From Euglena gracilis (Eukaryota > Euglenida > Euglenophyceae > Euglenales): DNA of 64,000 bases. The notes beneath the pieces are model-generated. The model searched no databases and was not told the origin of the DNA. It saw nothing but the letters and a program-made list of their open reading frames with translations. Shown here piece after piece: positions 23,405 to 34,768 of this stretch (position 1 is its first letter; each line of letters begins with the position of its first letter). Position numbers and translations under genes: made by a program. The DNA lies in the NCBI GenBank assembly GCA_039621445.1, contig CP154954.1, positions 52,347,526-52,411,525 on the forward strand, written 5' to 3'.

Positions 23405-24073
23405 CTGTGGAGTCCACGTCAGAGGGAAAGCTGTTGCACTTCCCCTGTGGCAGCGCTGAAAGGGTTCGAGGCGTTCCCAACATTGCAGAGAGCCACCTAT
23501 GTGACAAGGCAGCAGGTTGGGGCGCCGTCATCAGCCCATCCGATGCGGATGAACATGTACGTACGCAGGCGGGCCCCCATTTGACACAGAAAAGTTCAAT
23601 TTGGCGGCCACAGCGTTAGGCTTCGAAAGGTTTACAGCAAGGAATTTCTGCAGGCGGTTCATTTGCGCCTTGGTGCCCACTAACAACATGATGCGCACTT
23701 TAGCACACATGAACCACCAATGTTTACCAGTGTTTGTCGGTTGTGTATTTTGTCACACCAATTATCGACTTTCTGAACCCAAAAACACAATTTTGTTTGT
23801 GCACGCTTTAGCACCCATGAATTGATGCCGTCGCTAAATGGTGTGACAAATCCACCAAATTGTGTTTCCCGACATCCCGCTGATCCAGTCGAAAAGAGCA
23901 ACAAGAGAAGCAAAGGTCCCACATTCCTTTGCTGCTTGTTTGTTTTCACTCCCGGGGGGGGGTCTCAGTGGTTTCATTTTTTTGCACTCTCTTGCCACCG
24001 TGTTTTCAAACCACCCCGGGTACAGAGCCAAAATTCAGAATTTTTTTAATTTGCGAATATGCGCAAAACAGCC

Positions 24074-24168
24074 CCCCCCCCCCCCCCCCCCCCCCGCGCC
24101 CCCCCCCCCCCCACCCACCCCCCCCCCCCCCCCCCCCCCCACCCCCCCCGCCCCCCCCCACCACAACG
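24074..24168. repeat. Poly-C tract
   Basis: About 95 bases of almost pure C broken by a few A and G. The complement would form G-quadruplexes. Confidence 0.9.
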
Positions 24169-24264
24169 ACACTGATGTTGTCCAACGACACTGATGTTCG
24201 TCTCTGACCGGGGGGGGGGGGCGGTAACTGAAATGGCCAATGTTCGTCTCCGACCAATAGATGG

Positions 24265-24645
24265 GGTATATGGCCATTTTTGGGCTGTCTTTGGCCATTT
24301 ATGCTACTATCTTGACTATGGTTGGCCACTTTTGGCCATTTTTGGACATTTTTTAGGCGCTTTTGAGAATTTTTAGGCATTTTTGGCCACTTTTATCCAT
24401 GTTTGGTCGCTTTTGGCCACTTTTGGCAACTGTTGGCCACACTTTGGCCCCTTTGCCCGTTTTTGGCCACTTTAGGCTGTTTTTGGTTACTTTTGGCATT
24501 TTTGCCTTACTTTTTTGCTATTTTTTGGCAACTTTTTGGGCACTTTTGGCCATCCTTTGACCATTTTAGCACTTTTGGCCATCCTTTGGCCATTTTAAGC
24601 CATTTTGGGGTATTTTGACTGTTTTTAGTCAACTTTTAGCAATTT
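24265..24645. repeat. GGCCACTTTT degenerate array
   Basis: Irregular units of TTTTGGCCACTTTT with drifted spacing, the same family as at 1-260, 4100-4800, 26700-27000 and 44950-45265. Confidence 0.7.
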
Positions 24646-24838
24646 TGGTCGAACCAACATCGTATACAAAAATATCGTCTCTGACCGGGGGGGGGGTGGT
24701 CGTTAGACAAGCCCGGTCGTTGGACAGGGGGGGGGGGGTAAATGCGAATTCAGCCGCATGAGTTTTTCTTTCAATTGATGGAAGAGAAACAATCCACCCC
24801 TGGGTCAAACCACTGCTCGCGTTGGTGGTTATAACGCA

Positions 24839-24840
24839 CG

Positions 24841-24871
<31 letters not shown>

Positions 24872-24912
24872 ACACACACACACTCCCATGCACGCACGCA
24901 CACACACACGCA
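24839..24912. repeat. CA microsatellite
   Basis: Interrupted CA tract followed by short CACG units. Confidence 0.9.
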
Positions 24913-25884
24913 CAGTCCCTCTTTGTTTGTGCGCGCGCATGGGTGCATGTGTGTGTGTGTGCGTGCGTGCATGGGTGAGTGGGTGGGTGTGGGAGGGTTT
25001 GGGTGGGTGGGTGAGTGTATACATTTACCAGCCATACATTTACCAGCCATACATTTTTCAGCCAACCTTCTTGACGCCCACAGACCCCTGGAATTTGTCA
25101 CACACCCCACTCCATCGCTCCGATGGAAACAGCTGCTGGAACGAAGACATACTCACCCAAAAAAAAAAGTGCAGTGGCCCCCACCGCCCATGGCAGTGGC
25201 ATTCTCGGCTCCCCAGCCCCGGCCAGCGGCCCCAAAACAAAACGGGCAATGGCCCACCGAGGCACAGGCAGGGAGGGCCCAGGCAGGTCCGGCGGACGCG
25301 GTCGTCGGGCCCCGCCGCGGGGGCGGGGGGCTGGCCGCCGCGGGGCCGGCGCGCTGCGTCGGCGGGTGGGCCGCGCCGCAGCGGGTCGGAGGGCGGGGCC
25401 CGGCGCCGACCGGCCGCCGCCAGCGCATCGGAGGGCCGTGCTTCTGAAGCCAATGGGGGTGGGGAACTTGGGGCAGGGGGTTTGCGGTGCAGGCCAGTGT
25501 TGTGGGTGTGGACCCATAAAGCTGTTCAATGAAATTTCGGTATTGGGGGTGAACACGCCTTTTAGCTTATTTTTGGCGGGGAAAAACGTTTTGGTTTGGT
25601 GTTCATTCAAAGAAAATGTCACTTTGGTACCCAAGATGTAGGAGACACATCCCTGCAAAACAGGTCAGCAAATTTGGGACCAGAGGGTGGTATCCCGGGG
25701 GTGTCTGCAAAATTGCTTTCCTTCAACAAAAAAAAAACTCTCAAAAAATTATCAAAGAAATAATCGAAAGAACAAGAAAAGGAGACCCATTTCCAGAAAG
25801 ACAGGTTGGCAGGTACTCCAAGACAGCTTTTGGGGAGTACAGTTTCCCGGAGGGGTCATATGCCCTTAAAACAACGAGTACCCC

Positions 25885-26295
25885 CCCCCCCCTATGTCCA
25901 ACGACCAGTAACCTCTGTCCTCCGACCGGGGGGGTGGTCGTTGGACATAGGGTAGTGACCAAAAAGGTGTCCTCTGACCGGGGGGGTGGTCGTTGGACAA
26001 GGGGTCAAAAAAAATGTTGGCGGGTGATCGGGACCCCACCCCGCAAATAAGGTCAAATTTTCCCTTCCAGCGCTTTGCGCCGAAAATTTTGGGCAATTTT
26101 GACAAATTTTTGTCCAAAAAGTGCCAAAAACGGCATTTTGGCCAATTTTTGACCGATTTGGGGCACAAAAATTTTCGGCCCGGCGCTTTGTGCCGGGACC
26201 AAAATTTTTGCCAAACCTCCAAAAAGGTGTCCTCTGACCGGGGGGGTGGTCGTTGGACATAGGGGGGTCGTTGGACATAGGGGGGGGGGGTAATG
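25885..26295. repeat. Dispersed GTCGTTGGACATAGG element, copy A
   Basis: Carries TGTCCAACGACCA and its complement GGTCGTTGGACATAGGG several times, GGTGTCCTCTGACCGGGG, and an inner segment with GGCGCTTTGCGCC and GGCGCTTTGTGCC palindromes in A/T-rich sequence. The same arrangement is found in inverted orientation at 40190-40616; partial copies occur at 18.24-18.50, 24.17-24.27 and 24.68-24.73 kb. It has no coding frame, consistent with a non-autonomous foldback element. Confidence 0.6.
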
Positions 26296-26568
26296 GTCCG
26301 AACTGAGACTCCAACTCCCCTCACCGCCTGACCACTTCCCACTTTGAGCCATACGTAAAAACAAAACCCCCCGCCCCCCAGTGTGAGACAAGGAAGGGCA
26401 GGTCCACTGCGAGGCAAGTGGGGCAGCGTTGTTCAGGCAGTTGGCGTCGGTGCGGGTTGGGCCGGCGGGGCTGGTCGGGGGTGGTGCCATTGCCCAGCAA
26501 GCTTCTTTGTGAAGGCTCCCTGAAGGGGAATGAGAGGGTGTCGATGGATGGGGCGGAGGTCGTCAAGA

Positions 26569-26570
<2 letters not shown>

Positions 26571-26656
<86 letters not shown>
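26571..26656. repeat. GT microsatellite
   Basis: About 43 uninterrupted GT units. Confidence 0.95.
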
Positions 26657-26657
<1 letters not shown>

Positions 26658-28009
26658 AAGTGCTTATGCAGGTGTTGGTTGAGGAAATCCATCCAGAAAT
26701 AATTACGTTTGCCAGTTTTGGCTGTTTCTGACCACTGGTTTTCCTGACCGCTGTTTTTGACCATTCCTGATAATATTTGACACTTTGACCCTTTTGTCAT
26801 TTACTTCCGCTTTTGGCTTCTTTTGGTCGTTTCTGGCATTTTTTTCTGCTGACATTTCTCTCCTTTTAAGCATTTTTGAGGCAATGTGACGATTAATATC
26901 ACTGGTCCCACCGGCAGCATGGCCAAAAATAATGGCCAAAGATGGCCAAAAATGGCTAAAAGAAGTCAGAAAATGCCAAAAATGTCCAAAATTTTGGTCA
27001 TCCGTAGTTGTTGCAGTTATCTGTGATCATCCGTTTTGGGGATTTTGGGCTTATCCATAATAATACAAAATTCCATAGTTATTCATTCCAGGATAAGCAC
27101 CAACCTCTGGTTCATGCGCACAAGCACATGTGTTCTCACATGTGGATGTGTTGTGTGTCTTTTGATGGGAGAGTGATCCTGCTGCGTGCTGTTCAGGAAG
27201 GGGCAGAGTCAATGTTGAGGAGGAGACGGTCCGCTCTGTGCACGCTGACGTGTCGTCTGTCTTGGCCCGGTCCAGCAGCCCTTCTAGGGCAGAGCAGCCC
27301 CTGAGGTGGACTTGGGTCCGGCCATTCCTACCAAACCCAAATGCCGTAAAACCGAACCTGCAACCCCCCCAAAAATGTGAATTATGCAAGAAGCCGATCT
27401 TTTGACCCAAGTTTGCCCCGGACAGCCCAAATCCGACCCAGTTCACCCACCTTCACATCCCAAAGCGAAACATTTGGCCCCATCCAGCCTCGGGCGGCTT
27501 CAAAAGTAGAAAAACCGGGCGGGATGAGGGGGGGTCGGGGGGAGGGGGGTCCCGGCTGCTGCCCGCCAGGTGGGTCCACTTCGATTGGAGCAACCCCCTG
27601 AACCCCCTGAATAGAATCCCCCGGGGGCTGCTATTTGGGATGCTGGTTGAAAGCCGGGGGGGGGGAGGCTTCTATTCGGGGGGGGGGGGGGGGGGGCTTC
27701 TATTCGGAAAAGTGGTCGAAAACCAGGGGGTCCGAGCATCATCAAAGAAATTTCATTGTGGGTGTCAAATTTGCTGCAAATGAGACTGTCGTGGATGCAC
27801 TGGATCACTGAAGGTAAACTCACCCAACCCGCATTTTACCAATGGTCGAAGAAGCCAAAGCACTTGCCATCCAAATTGACAGACAATCCACGGGGGGGGG
27901 GCCGACTATTCAGGGGCTGCTATTCAGAAAGAGTGTCGAAAACCGGGGGGGGGTCTATTCGGGGGGTTAAGCCCCCAGCAATTTTTGCGCCAGTTCCCCA
28001 AAAGTGGAG

Positions 28010-28163
28010 GTCCAGCCCAGGCTGGGGCGGTTCGTCCTGCGGGCGGGGGGCCCGGAGCTGGGCGAGCAGCTGGTCCGGGATGAACGGCTGGAGGCGCCGG
28101 CAGGGGTGGGCAGTGAAGGTGGCCCGGGGGCCGGCCAGCCCCCCGTCGAAGCGATAACCGACC
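28010..28163 (-). CDS. Receptor cyclase, juxta-catalytic linker (candidate)
   Basis: The minus strand reads VGYRFDGGLAGPRATF, then CRRLQPFIPDQLLAQLRAP. The RRLQPFIPDQLL segment resembles the 'rfvP.e.L..Lg' helix that precedes the catalytic core in many class III cyclases. Third positions are GC-rich. Splice edges are not clear: no GT follows the frame closely, and the 5' edge could be an AAG acceptor or lie further up. The plus strand is also open (PELGEQLVRDERLEA) but fits no neighbour. Confidence 0.45.
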
Positions 28164-28736
28164 ATTGGCCACCCTTGCCGCTTTTGAGGTCCTTATGGAA
28201 ACTTTTGGAAAATTTTGGCCACTTTTGACTGCTTTTGGCCACTTTTTGATACGCAGATGCTCAAGAAAACAAATTTTACCATGCAAGGGTGTGTCCATTA
28301 GGCCAATGCAACAGTCACCCACGCCTCCATCATGCACTGCATGTTTTTTCTGGTTGCACGTCACGTCCACATATTCGATTTTCATTTGTTTTGTGTGGAG
28401 GTTTGCGCAAATCGCAACAGATGTCCACCAAGCCCAAAGCTTGCCGAGCACCGTGGGACCGCCACTACACCTTTTTTTCCAATGGTTTAAGTTTTTGTCT
28501 AATGGGATAAATTGGGGTCAAAACGAGGAATTTTCCAAATTAAAAAAAAAATCTTTCCAGCTCACTTTTGCATTTTTTGTCAACAACTGTATTTTTACGC
28601 CTTGGCGGAGGCGGAAAAATTTTTCCAATGTAAAACTAGAGATTTTAATGGACAAAATGGGTGTAAAATTAGAGATTTGTGAGAAAATTATCCAAAAAAA
28701 TGGGTTTAATTCTTCAAATTATACAAAAAAAAGCCA

Positions 28737-28856
28737 GCATCACCCAGCATCGCCCAGCAACGCCCAGCATCGCCCAGCATCGGAACCCCACCTCTGGTCT
28801 CCAAGAATCCAGCATCCCAGCATCGCCCTGCATCGCCCAACATCGCCCAGCATCAT
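28737..28856. repeat. CAGCATCGCC minisatellite
   Basis: About ten imperfect copies of a 10-base unit (CAGCATCGCC), interrupted in the middle by a short unrelated segment. Confidence 0.8.
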
Positions 28857-29864
28857 CACAGGTGCTTGTCCCAGAGGGAAAGCTGCCGAATTCCTCCATT
28901 TCCCTTCGGTCGGCCAACCACATGCAAGTCGGCCCTGGTCGGCCCTGGTCGGAACCCCCACCTGCGGGGGTCCTGAAAATCATCGTCGCTCCTGGTCGGC
29001 CCTGGTCGGTCCTGGTCGGCCCTAAGTGCCTGGCAATGGGTACATGCACAATGGACTTAACCATTGCGGTTTAATCCACCTCAGAAGTTTTTTTTAGGAC
29101 CTGGGGGGAGGGGTGTCCGGACCCAACACCTGGGGGGCCCTGGGGGGGGGCATGGGAGGGAACCATTTTGGGGTGTCAATTTTGGCGCACATATATTTAG
29201 CGCTTGCACTGAAAATAGAGGAAACCCCCGCAGGAGGATGTTCCGCAGGAGGATACTCTCGAGCATACTCGAACGCGCTCCAGGCGCACTTGAAAATGCT
29301 CGAAAGCATCCTCGAACGTGTTCAAAGCACGTTCGAGGATACTATTTCAGCCCACCCCCCCTTCTTAAGGGAGGTTTAAAAAAGTTTGAGGATGCTCGAG
29401 CTCCAATGTCGACCTCGAGCATTCCCCAATGGTGCCTCCCCCGGAGGGTGCCCGACCAGGACCTATCCACCCCCCCCCATTATTCAGGTTAAGTTCAAGT
29501 CTGATCTTTTTGATAAATTCTGATGTTTGGCGATGGTGAAGATTACTGAAGGGTTCAACAATCGGTGCATGGATTCTTCGGATGTTTATTTGAACGAACA
29601 AAAATTGACGGACCGCACTGTAGAATGCAGGTGACAGGCTGATACTGAAAGTCCCTGAGGCATGGCATTTGTCCAACGGGAGGCGATCAGAATGGGGAGG
29701 ATTCCATGAAGTGATGGCGAAATGAAATGGAATGTCATTTCTTCCCCTCTGACCCAAAACCCACCTAGAAAACAGTCCTCTGCTCTCTGTGCCTGGTGGC
29801 CTTCCTCTGTCAGGTGCAGTTTCCCGGGGGGGGGGGGGTGCTCCTTGCCTGTCGGCGGGCTGAC

Positions 29865-29981
29865 CTCGGTGAGGAGGTTGATGATGTGGAGGAACGTCAG
29901 CTGGATCTTGCTGGGCTGTTTGACGGCCGCCAGCCACGCCACCGCGTCCAGGTCGAAGCACGCAATGGCCTCCGCGCACTC
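29865..29981 (-). CDS. Receptor cyclase, cytoplasmic linker exon
   Basis: A clean 117-base exon (39 codons, phase 0 to 0) with acceptor CCATGTGCAG and donor ACCGAG/GTCAGC. It reads ECAEAIACFDLDAVAWLAAV, then QPSKIQLTFLHIINLLTE. It is an amphipathic helical pair lying between the membrane exon and the cyclase core on the same strand, and GC-rich at third positions. No named domain is recognised. Confidence 0.6.
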
Positions 29982-30045
29982 CTGCACATGGATCCACAAT
30001 TCACGCCCATTTCCCCAAAAGACAAAAAAAAGAAAACAGTATTTA

Positions 30046-30131
30046 TATATTTAATTTGTATATAATATAAATATAATTTGTATATAATATAAATATAATT
30101 TGTATATAATATGAATCATATATAACATATT
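30046..30131. repeat. AT-rich tandem repeat
   Basis: Three copies of a unit of about 23 bases built on TTTGTATATAATATAAAT. Confidence 0.8.
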
Positions 30132-30262
30132 TATTATTATCTGGCCCTGCCTTCGATGGCCACTCTGACTCTGGGAGGACTCCACCCATGAGGGGAGGGG
30201 GTCCAGGCCTGATCCCACCCCCCCAACCGCTCTGACGCCTGAGGCAAAATCACACGGGTCAC

Positions 30263-30364
30263 TCAGTTGAGTGAATGCATGCCCCTGGGCCACGTTGGCG
30301 TCCGAGAACTGCTTCCGCAGCGCCCGCATGTCAACCACACAGCGCCGCAGGGCGTGCATAAAAA
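30263..30364 (-). CDS. Receptor cyclase, linker exon after the membrane helix
   Basis: A minus-strand exon of about 102 bases after an AACCCCAG-type acceptor. It reads ALRRCVVDMRALRKQFSDAN, then VAQGHAFTQLS, up to GTGACC. It is helical and charged, as expected just inside the membrane. The phase to the membrane exon depends on which of several donors that exon uses. Confidence 0.5.
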   Translation of the reverse strand, partial: FLCTPCGAVWLTCGRCGSSSRTPTWPRGMHSLN

Positions 30365-30912
30365 CTGGGGAATTAGAATTGTGTGTGTCGGTGCTTTTAT
30401 AAATAGGGGTGTCAGCGTCCTTGAGGGGACCGGGTCCAAAAAGGAAATTTGGCGACTGCAGAGCAGCAGAACCGCTTAAAAGAACTGCGATTGTTGATGG
30501 TCTGAGACTTTATTTAGATTTTATTTACATCTGAAGGGGGCTAAGCAGGTGTATTTTTCTGGACTTCTGGATATTTATTTGGCAGAAAGGTTTGGCTTGG
30601 CCCCCCAAGGAGGGCAAGGAAAACCTCCAGGGGGTCAGCGAAAAAAATTCGGTTATTCAATAGGGTTAGGGTTAGGGTTAGGAATCAGGCCTAGTTTTAG
30701 GCCTTACTTTTAGATCTTATAGATTAATGTTAGGTGCACAACTTTTTTGTCATTGATTGTGACTCAGATACAGCTTGGAAACAATGCTGGAGATTTGTTC
30801 ATTTGAAAATTAAGCAACATCAATGTTTTTTTTCGAAAAATCGGCGGTGCGGGGGAGGGGGCCGGAGAGGATTGTTGCGACACTTTGAGTCTTGGTGGAC
30901 TTCCAAAAATAC

Positions 30913-31027
30913 CAACCGGCGGGAAAGGCGATGGCAACGAGTCCCCCGACACATGCGCCGACGATGATGGGGATCAGCTGGGCGGCACTCAGCCGACGCA
31001 GGGGGCTGTCAACCGGAGGGTGGGCAC
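30913..31027 (-). CDS. Receptor cyclase, transmembrane exon
   Basis: Acceptor GGCCACTCAG, then SPLRRLSAAQLIPIIVGACV and GGLVAIAFPAGWYFWK. This is one strongly hydrophobic helix of about 22 residues with small residues (GACVGGL) and a Trp/Lys end, typical of a single-pass receptor. It lies between the binding-protein exons and the cytoplasmic exons. The donor is probably TTG/GTATTT; others nearby are possible, and one would keep a short KSTKTQ tail. Confidence 0.65.
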
Positions 31028-31534
31028 CTGAGTGGCCCCGTTGCAAATGTGGTGGCCTCAAAGATGGGGTGGCCCAGGCGGGAAGCTGGGGTACAATTCC
31101 GGGGCGCCCCTGGATATCCAACATGACCAGGCAGCCGGGAAGGGGCAAACATGCAAAAAATTAGCCTCACGGGGGGCGGTACGACAGCATACACTACTCA
31201 CTCCCCGGGGGGGGGAGCAAATAAAAAGAGCTCTTGTGTCCCAACACATTCAATACTAAATTCATGGGGAAAATGGCCAAAGAAAAGGTCGACATCGTGA
31301 AAAAAAGCTATTTCAGGCATCCTCACCCATCGAAATGTCAAGAAATGTGGCGATTTTTCGACCCTTGGTTGCCACTTAGGCCGAAAGACCGCCTTTAAAA
31401 AAAGCTGTCCTTATCGAAAGAAAAATTTGCGTCCCTTATGAACCGTCCGCTCCCCCCACTTGCGAAGAAAGGCAGCGTGCAAAATGGGCGTCGGCCCAAC
31501 ATGGTGGCAGGCAGCCTTCCCAGAACATAATCAC

Positions 31535-31692
31535 CTTGGCAATTGAGCGCACACGTTGATGGGAATACTTGGCACTGCCAAACCTCACACGCCGTCGCAC
31601 GTTATTAGCGCCCCGCCGCGGCACCCTGCGTGGCGAACTTGTCTCGGCGGTGCAGGACAGGGAGTGCAGCGCCAGCAACACACCTCTCCCCT
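31535..31692 (-). CDS. Candidate exon, end of PBP-like ectodomain
   Basis: Acceptor CCCAGTCAG and donor GCCAAG/GTGATT give 52 codons: GRGVLLALHSLSC ... FGSAKYSHQRVRSIAK. The last part resembles the final 'gY..lp..vr..v' of PstS-type proteins, and the position (between the binding exons and the membrane exon) fits. Sequence similarity is weak. Its phase (0 out) and the membrane exon (1 in) disagree by one base unless the junction is GT...CA. Confidence 0.35.
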
Positions 31693-32927
31693 CTGACTGG
31701 GCCCCGGACATTTGGCATGGATGGGCGTCGATTCAGGTCGCCACAATTCAATGGTCCACTTCCTTTGCTCGTCGGGTGAGACGTTTGGCATGCAACCATC
31801 CAAACAATATTGTGCAGTGTAAAGTGGTGCAAACCTACCCAGACACTTAAGAAATTGTCATCTGACATGATTACACAAATCTAAATGAAATGAATGAACG
31901 AAACCTCACCCCCCCCCAAAAGAGTTGTCCAAGATTGGTGCTTTCCAGCCAAAAAAATTACCAAACATTCATTCCCAGAATATTTTCAAAAAACTCCCAA
32001 CGATTTTTTTTAAAAATGCATGAAAAAATTGCCCGGCCAATATGTCAGCGTAGAAGTCATTAGGTCTCAAGCAGACATTCTGGGCGTTATGTATCCTGCA
32101 TGCTGTGGCCTGAAAATGCGGCACATTACATTGGCTGGGGATGGAAATGTCACCCGGGGACCCATATAACAAATAACACACATTGTTTGACCTTAGCAGA
32201 CATACAGCACAACACCTCCACTTTGTGGAAGCTGCTCTCCAATGTTTCCACTATTCTCTTGACTCAGAAATCCCCGGAGTTAAAACTTCAACAATAAATG
32301 GTCCACTTGTGTCGTTCGGCAGATCAACCATTAAAATGGGTTGTGTTTTTTTTCTGCACAATTGTACATACCAACCACCGAGAAATACCAGCAATATTCG
32401 TGACGACGGGACCACAAGAATGCAAGGAAGGGGCCATACCACAATTTCATCGCATGCATTTTCCAGCCCACACTTGCTGACATAGGAGGCTCTCGGTTGG
32501 TTTGAAAATGGTCGATGTGTGAAAACACATCGTCAATTTGTGCAAAACCTGCAGAAACAAAATCGTTTTTTGCTGTTTTGTGGGTGCCACAGAGACTTAA
32601 ACATCAGTGCAATGATGGACAGCATACTGCCAAACTCAAATGTATGTATATACATTTGCATATGTGCACATGCATATGCGCATATGTACATATTTGCACC
32701 GTTATATGTGCTTGTTTGCAAGCAGTTTTTCAACATGTGTATTTTGGATGCCGCACGTTAAGCAAGCAGGCCAGGGATGGCTGCCTTTAAGACGCAATAT
32801 GCTGGAGGGGACATGCGGCTGCGATGTTGGCTGCCATGGTTGACACGGAGGCCTGCTGCAGAGGCGCCAGGTGCTGCTCCTGGAGGGAGGCTTTGGCAGG
32901 CTTCGGCGTCAGGGCGAAGCACCATAA

Positions 32928-33117
32928 CTCCCCTCCCCAAATAAGACCCCCCCAAAATAAATCCCCTGGTATTTTCAACAACAGACCCAAAAGGAAGACC
33001 GGGGGTCTTATTTGGGGGGCGACTCCCCTCCCCGAATAAGACCCCCCCAAAATAAATCCCCTGGTATTTTCAACAACAGACCCAAAAGGAAGACCGGGGG
33101 TCTTATTTGGGGGGCGA
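32928..33117. repeat. Tandem 95-base foldback repeat
   Basis: Two adjacent copies (32928-33022 and 33023-33117) differ at one position only. Each has complementary ends, CCAAATAAGACCCCCC and GGGGGTCTTATTTGG, around a 50-base centre. It belongs to the AAATAA-ACCCCC foldback family. Confidence 0.85.
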
Positions 33118-33123
33118 TGATCC

Positions 33124-34375
33124 AAATGTTGTGTGTGCGGTCACCCAGTGAAATGGTCAGCGACAGAAGTAACGAAAAAGACACGGACGAAATCGCAGTG
33201 GTTGTGGGAGCAACGACCCCACCCCGCTTTCATGAAGCATTGGAGACAGTGAAAAATGTTCATATGATAATTTATCAAATCTGCTTCGATCATCTGAACT
33301 TTTACAGCAACTCCTGTTTTGAGAATGAAGACGAAACGGAGGTTCTGAAAACCCAGTTTGGGGTTGACGAACAAAAAAGGCATTGTGCGAACCTTAGCAA
33401 AAAAAAAAGACTGCACAAATCCCAAAAAAAACTTTCTGCCATGTCTAAGCACTGGAAAAGATGGGTAAGGAAGTGCTCATTTTGACCAGGGGGGTAGTAC
33501 TTAGAGAAAAAGAAAACTATGACTGCCAAAAAAACTTCGGTGCTTCGGGCCGAAAAAAGCAAATTCCTTTCATTTTGGTGGTCCAATGCTGAAATTGCAT
33601 GCATTAGGATGACAAAAATAGCAATATCTCAACAAATCAACCTGAGAAGTTTCTAAGATGTCAAACTTTTCGAGAAATTTCTCTTAAAGCACAAACAATA
33701 AGCCTCCCTGAGAAAATGACCCTCAAAAAGGTGGGTAAGGACTGGGAGATGCTAAGACTTAGACAGGGGTAATTGTATTTTCTGAACCGTCCCAAAACAA
33801 AAAAACCGTTTATTTTTGGGGCAAGGGTTTGTAAATTCTTTAAAAAAAAAACAATAATGTACCATTTACAGGCCTCCAGCACATGAAACTGGCTATCGTT
33901 GATGAGACTTCAGTTAATTTTCGGGAAGGTTGAGCGACCAGCCAAGTCTGGGCATCTGAAGTGCTGTCCTGGAACAGCCACTGGATGAAATCCTCGATGG
34001 GAGGCTGTGACCCATCCTGGCTTGGGGCGAATTATCCAACGGGACGGCCATCAACGAAAAGGATTTGCAAGAAGTGGACGATGGAACGGAGACAACACCA
34101 TTGAGCGAAGCTAAACGGTGTTTGACGCTAAAGAACGAAGCTAAAGAGAGTTTGACATTACACCGGTCAATTGGACCGTGTGGCTGACCGTTGCGACGAT
34201 GCTTCGCACCGTGAGCCGCACCGTTGCCACACTTTCACGTTGCACCGTTGCAGTATCCCCCCGGACAAATATGTGGGTTTTTACCTGTGGCCTTTCCCGC
34301 GTGCATTCCATCAACAGTTTCCTCTCCGGTATTCATCGCCAGGAGTTGTGAGCGCCTTGCTGCTGGCACATTGAC
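33124..34375. other. Intron of receptor cyclase gene
   Basis: No exon is supported. A plus-strand frame of 157 codons (33012-33485) starts inside the foldback repeat and is Lys-rich at its end; no family is recognised. A minus-strand segment at about 32790-32925 (TPKPAKASLQEQHLAPLQQ, then a stop) looks protein-like but has no clear acceptor. Confidence 0.4.
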
Positions 34376-34547
34376 CAGAGTGCACGGGGGAGAGGAGGAG
34401 GAGGAGGAGGACTGGCCCCGGGGGACCCCCAGACAGCTGGATGGCTTCACGGCGAGGTACACGGTGTCCGCCAGGGGGTAGCAGGCGGTGTTGGAGGACC
34501 GCCCCATGTCGAACGAATTGCGGTCGGGGCCCCGCCACAGGCCCCAA
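34376..34547 (-). CDS. Receptor cyclase, PBP-like ectodomain, C-terminal part
   Basis: A 172-base exon with acceptor CTGTGGAG and donor CTCTG/GTCAAT. It joins the exon at 34769-34906 exactly in phase (CC + T = Pro), giving SSGLRRPWGLWRGPDRNS. It then reads FDMGRSSNTACYPLADTVYL and AVKPSSC. In PstS-type phosphate-binding proteins this is the '..aYPi....yi.v.k' strand following the helical loop; the plus-strand paralogue has VNAWPIVTYTYVVLRK at the same place. A Ser-rich run (about seven Ser) follows. Confidence 0.7.
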
Positions 34548-34768
34548 CTCCACAGACGGGATGCAAACCACAGGAAATGGGGGGGGGGGGGGAACAGGTT
34601 GCAACGTTATGGACCGTCGGCCGGGTGTCTCTCAGGGGAGTCAAAATGCCGGGATCAATGTCCAGGCACAGATAGATAGATCCCCCTGTTGCAAACACTT
34701 GGGTAATGCAAAGCAAATCAGTGCAAACCCCAAGTGGCAACTTTCTTGCTTGCAGGTGACGAACTCAC

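Larger units (their letters stand above)
23405..28009. other. Intron(s) of receptor cyclase gene, possible small exons
   Basis: Linker and first-strand exons of the cyclase probably lie here. Weak minus-strand candidates are about 27110-27300 (ALEGLLDRAKTDDTSA) and 25053-25136 (after TTCCAGCAG, reading LFPSERWSGVCDKFQ and ending at TGA). An 80 percent GC block at 25270-25447 is open on several frames. Much of the rest is repeat: C run 24074-24168, GGCCACTTTT tract 24265-24645, CA tract 24839-24912, dispersed element 25885-26295, GT tract 26571-26656, and G-rich CTATTCGGGG copies 27620-27960. Confidence 0.4.
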
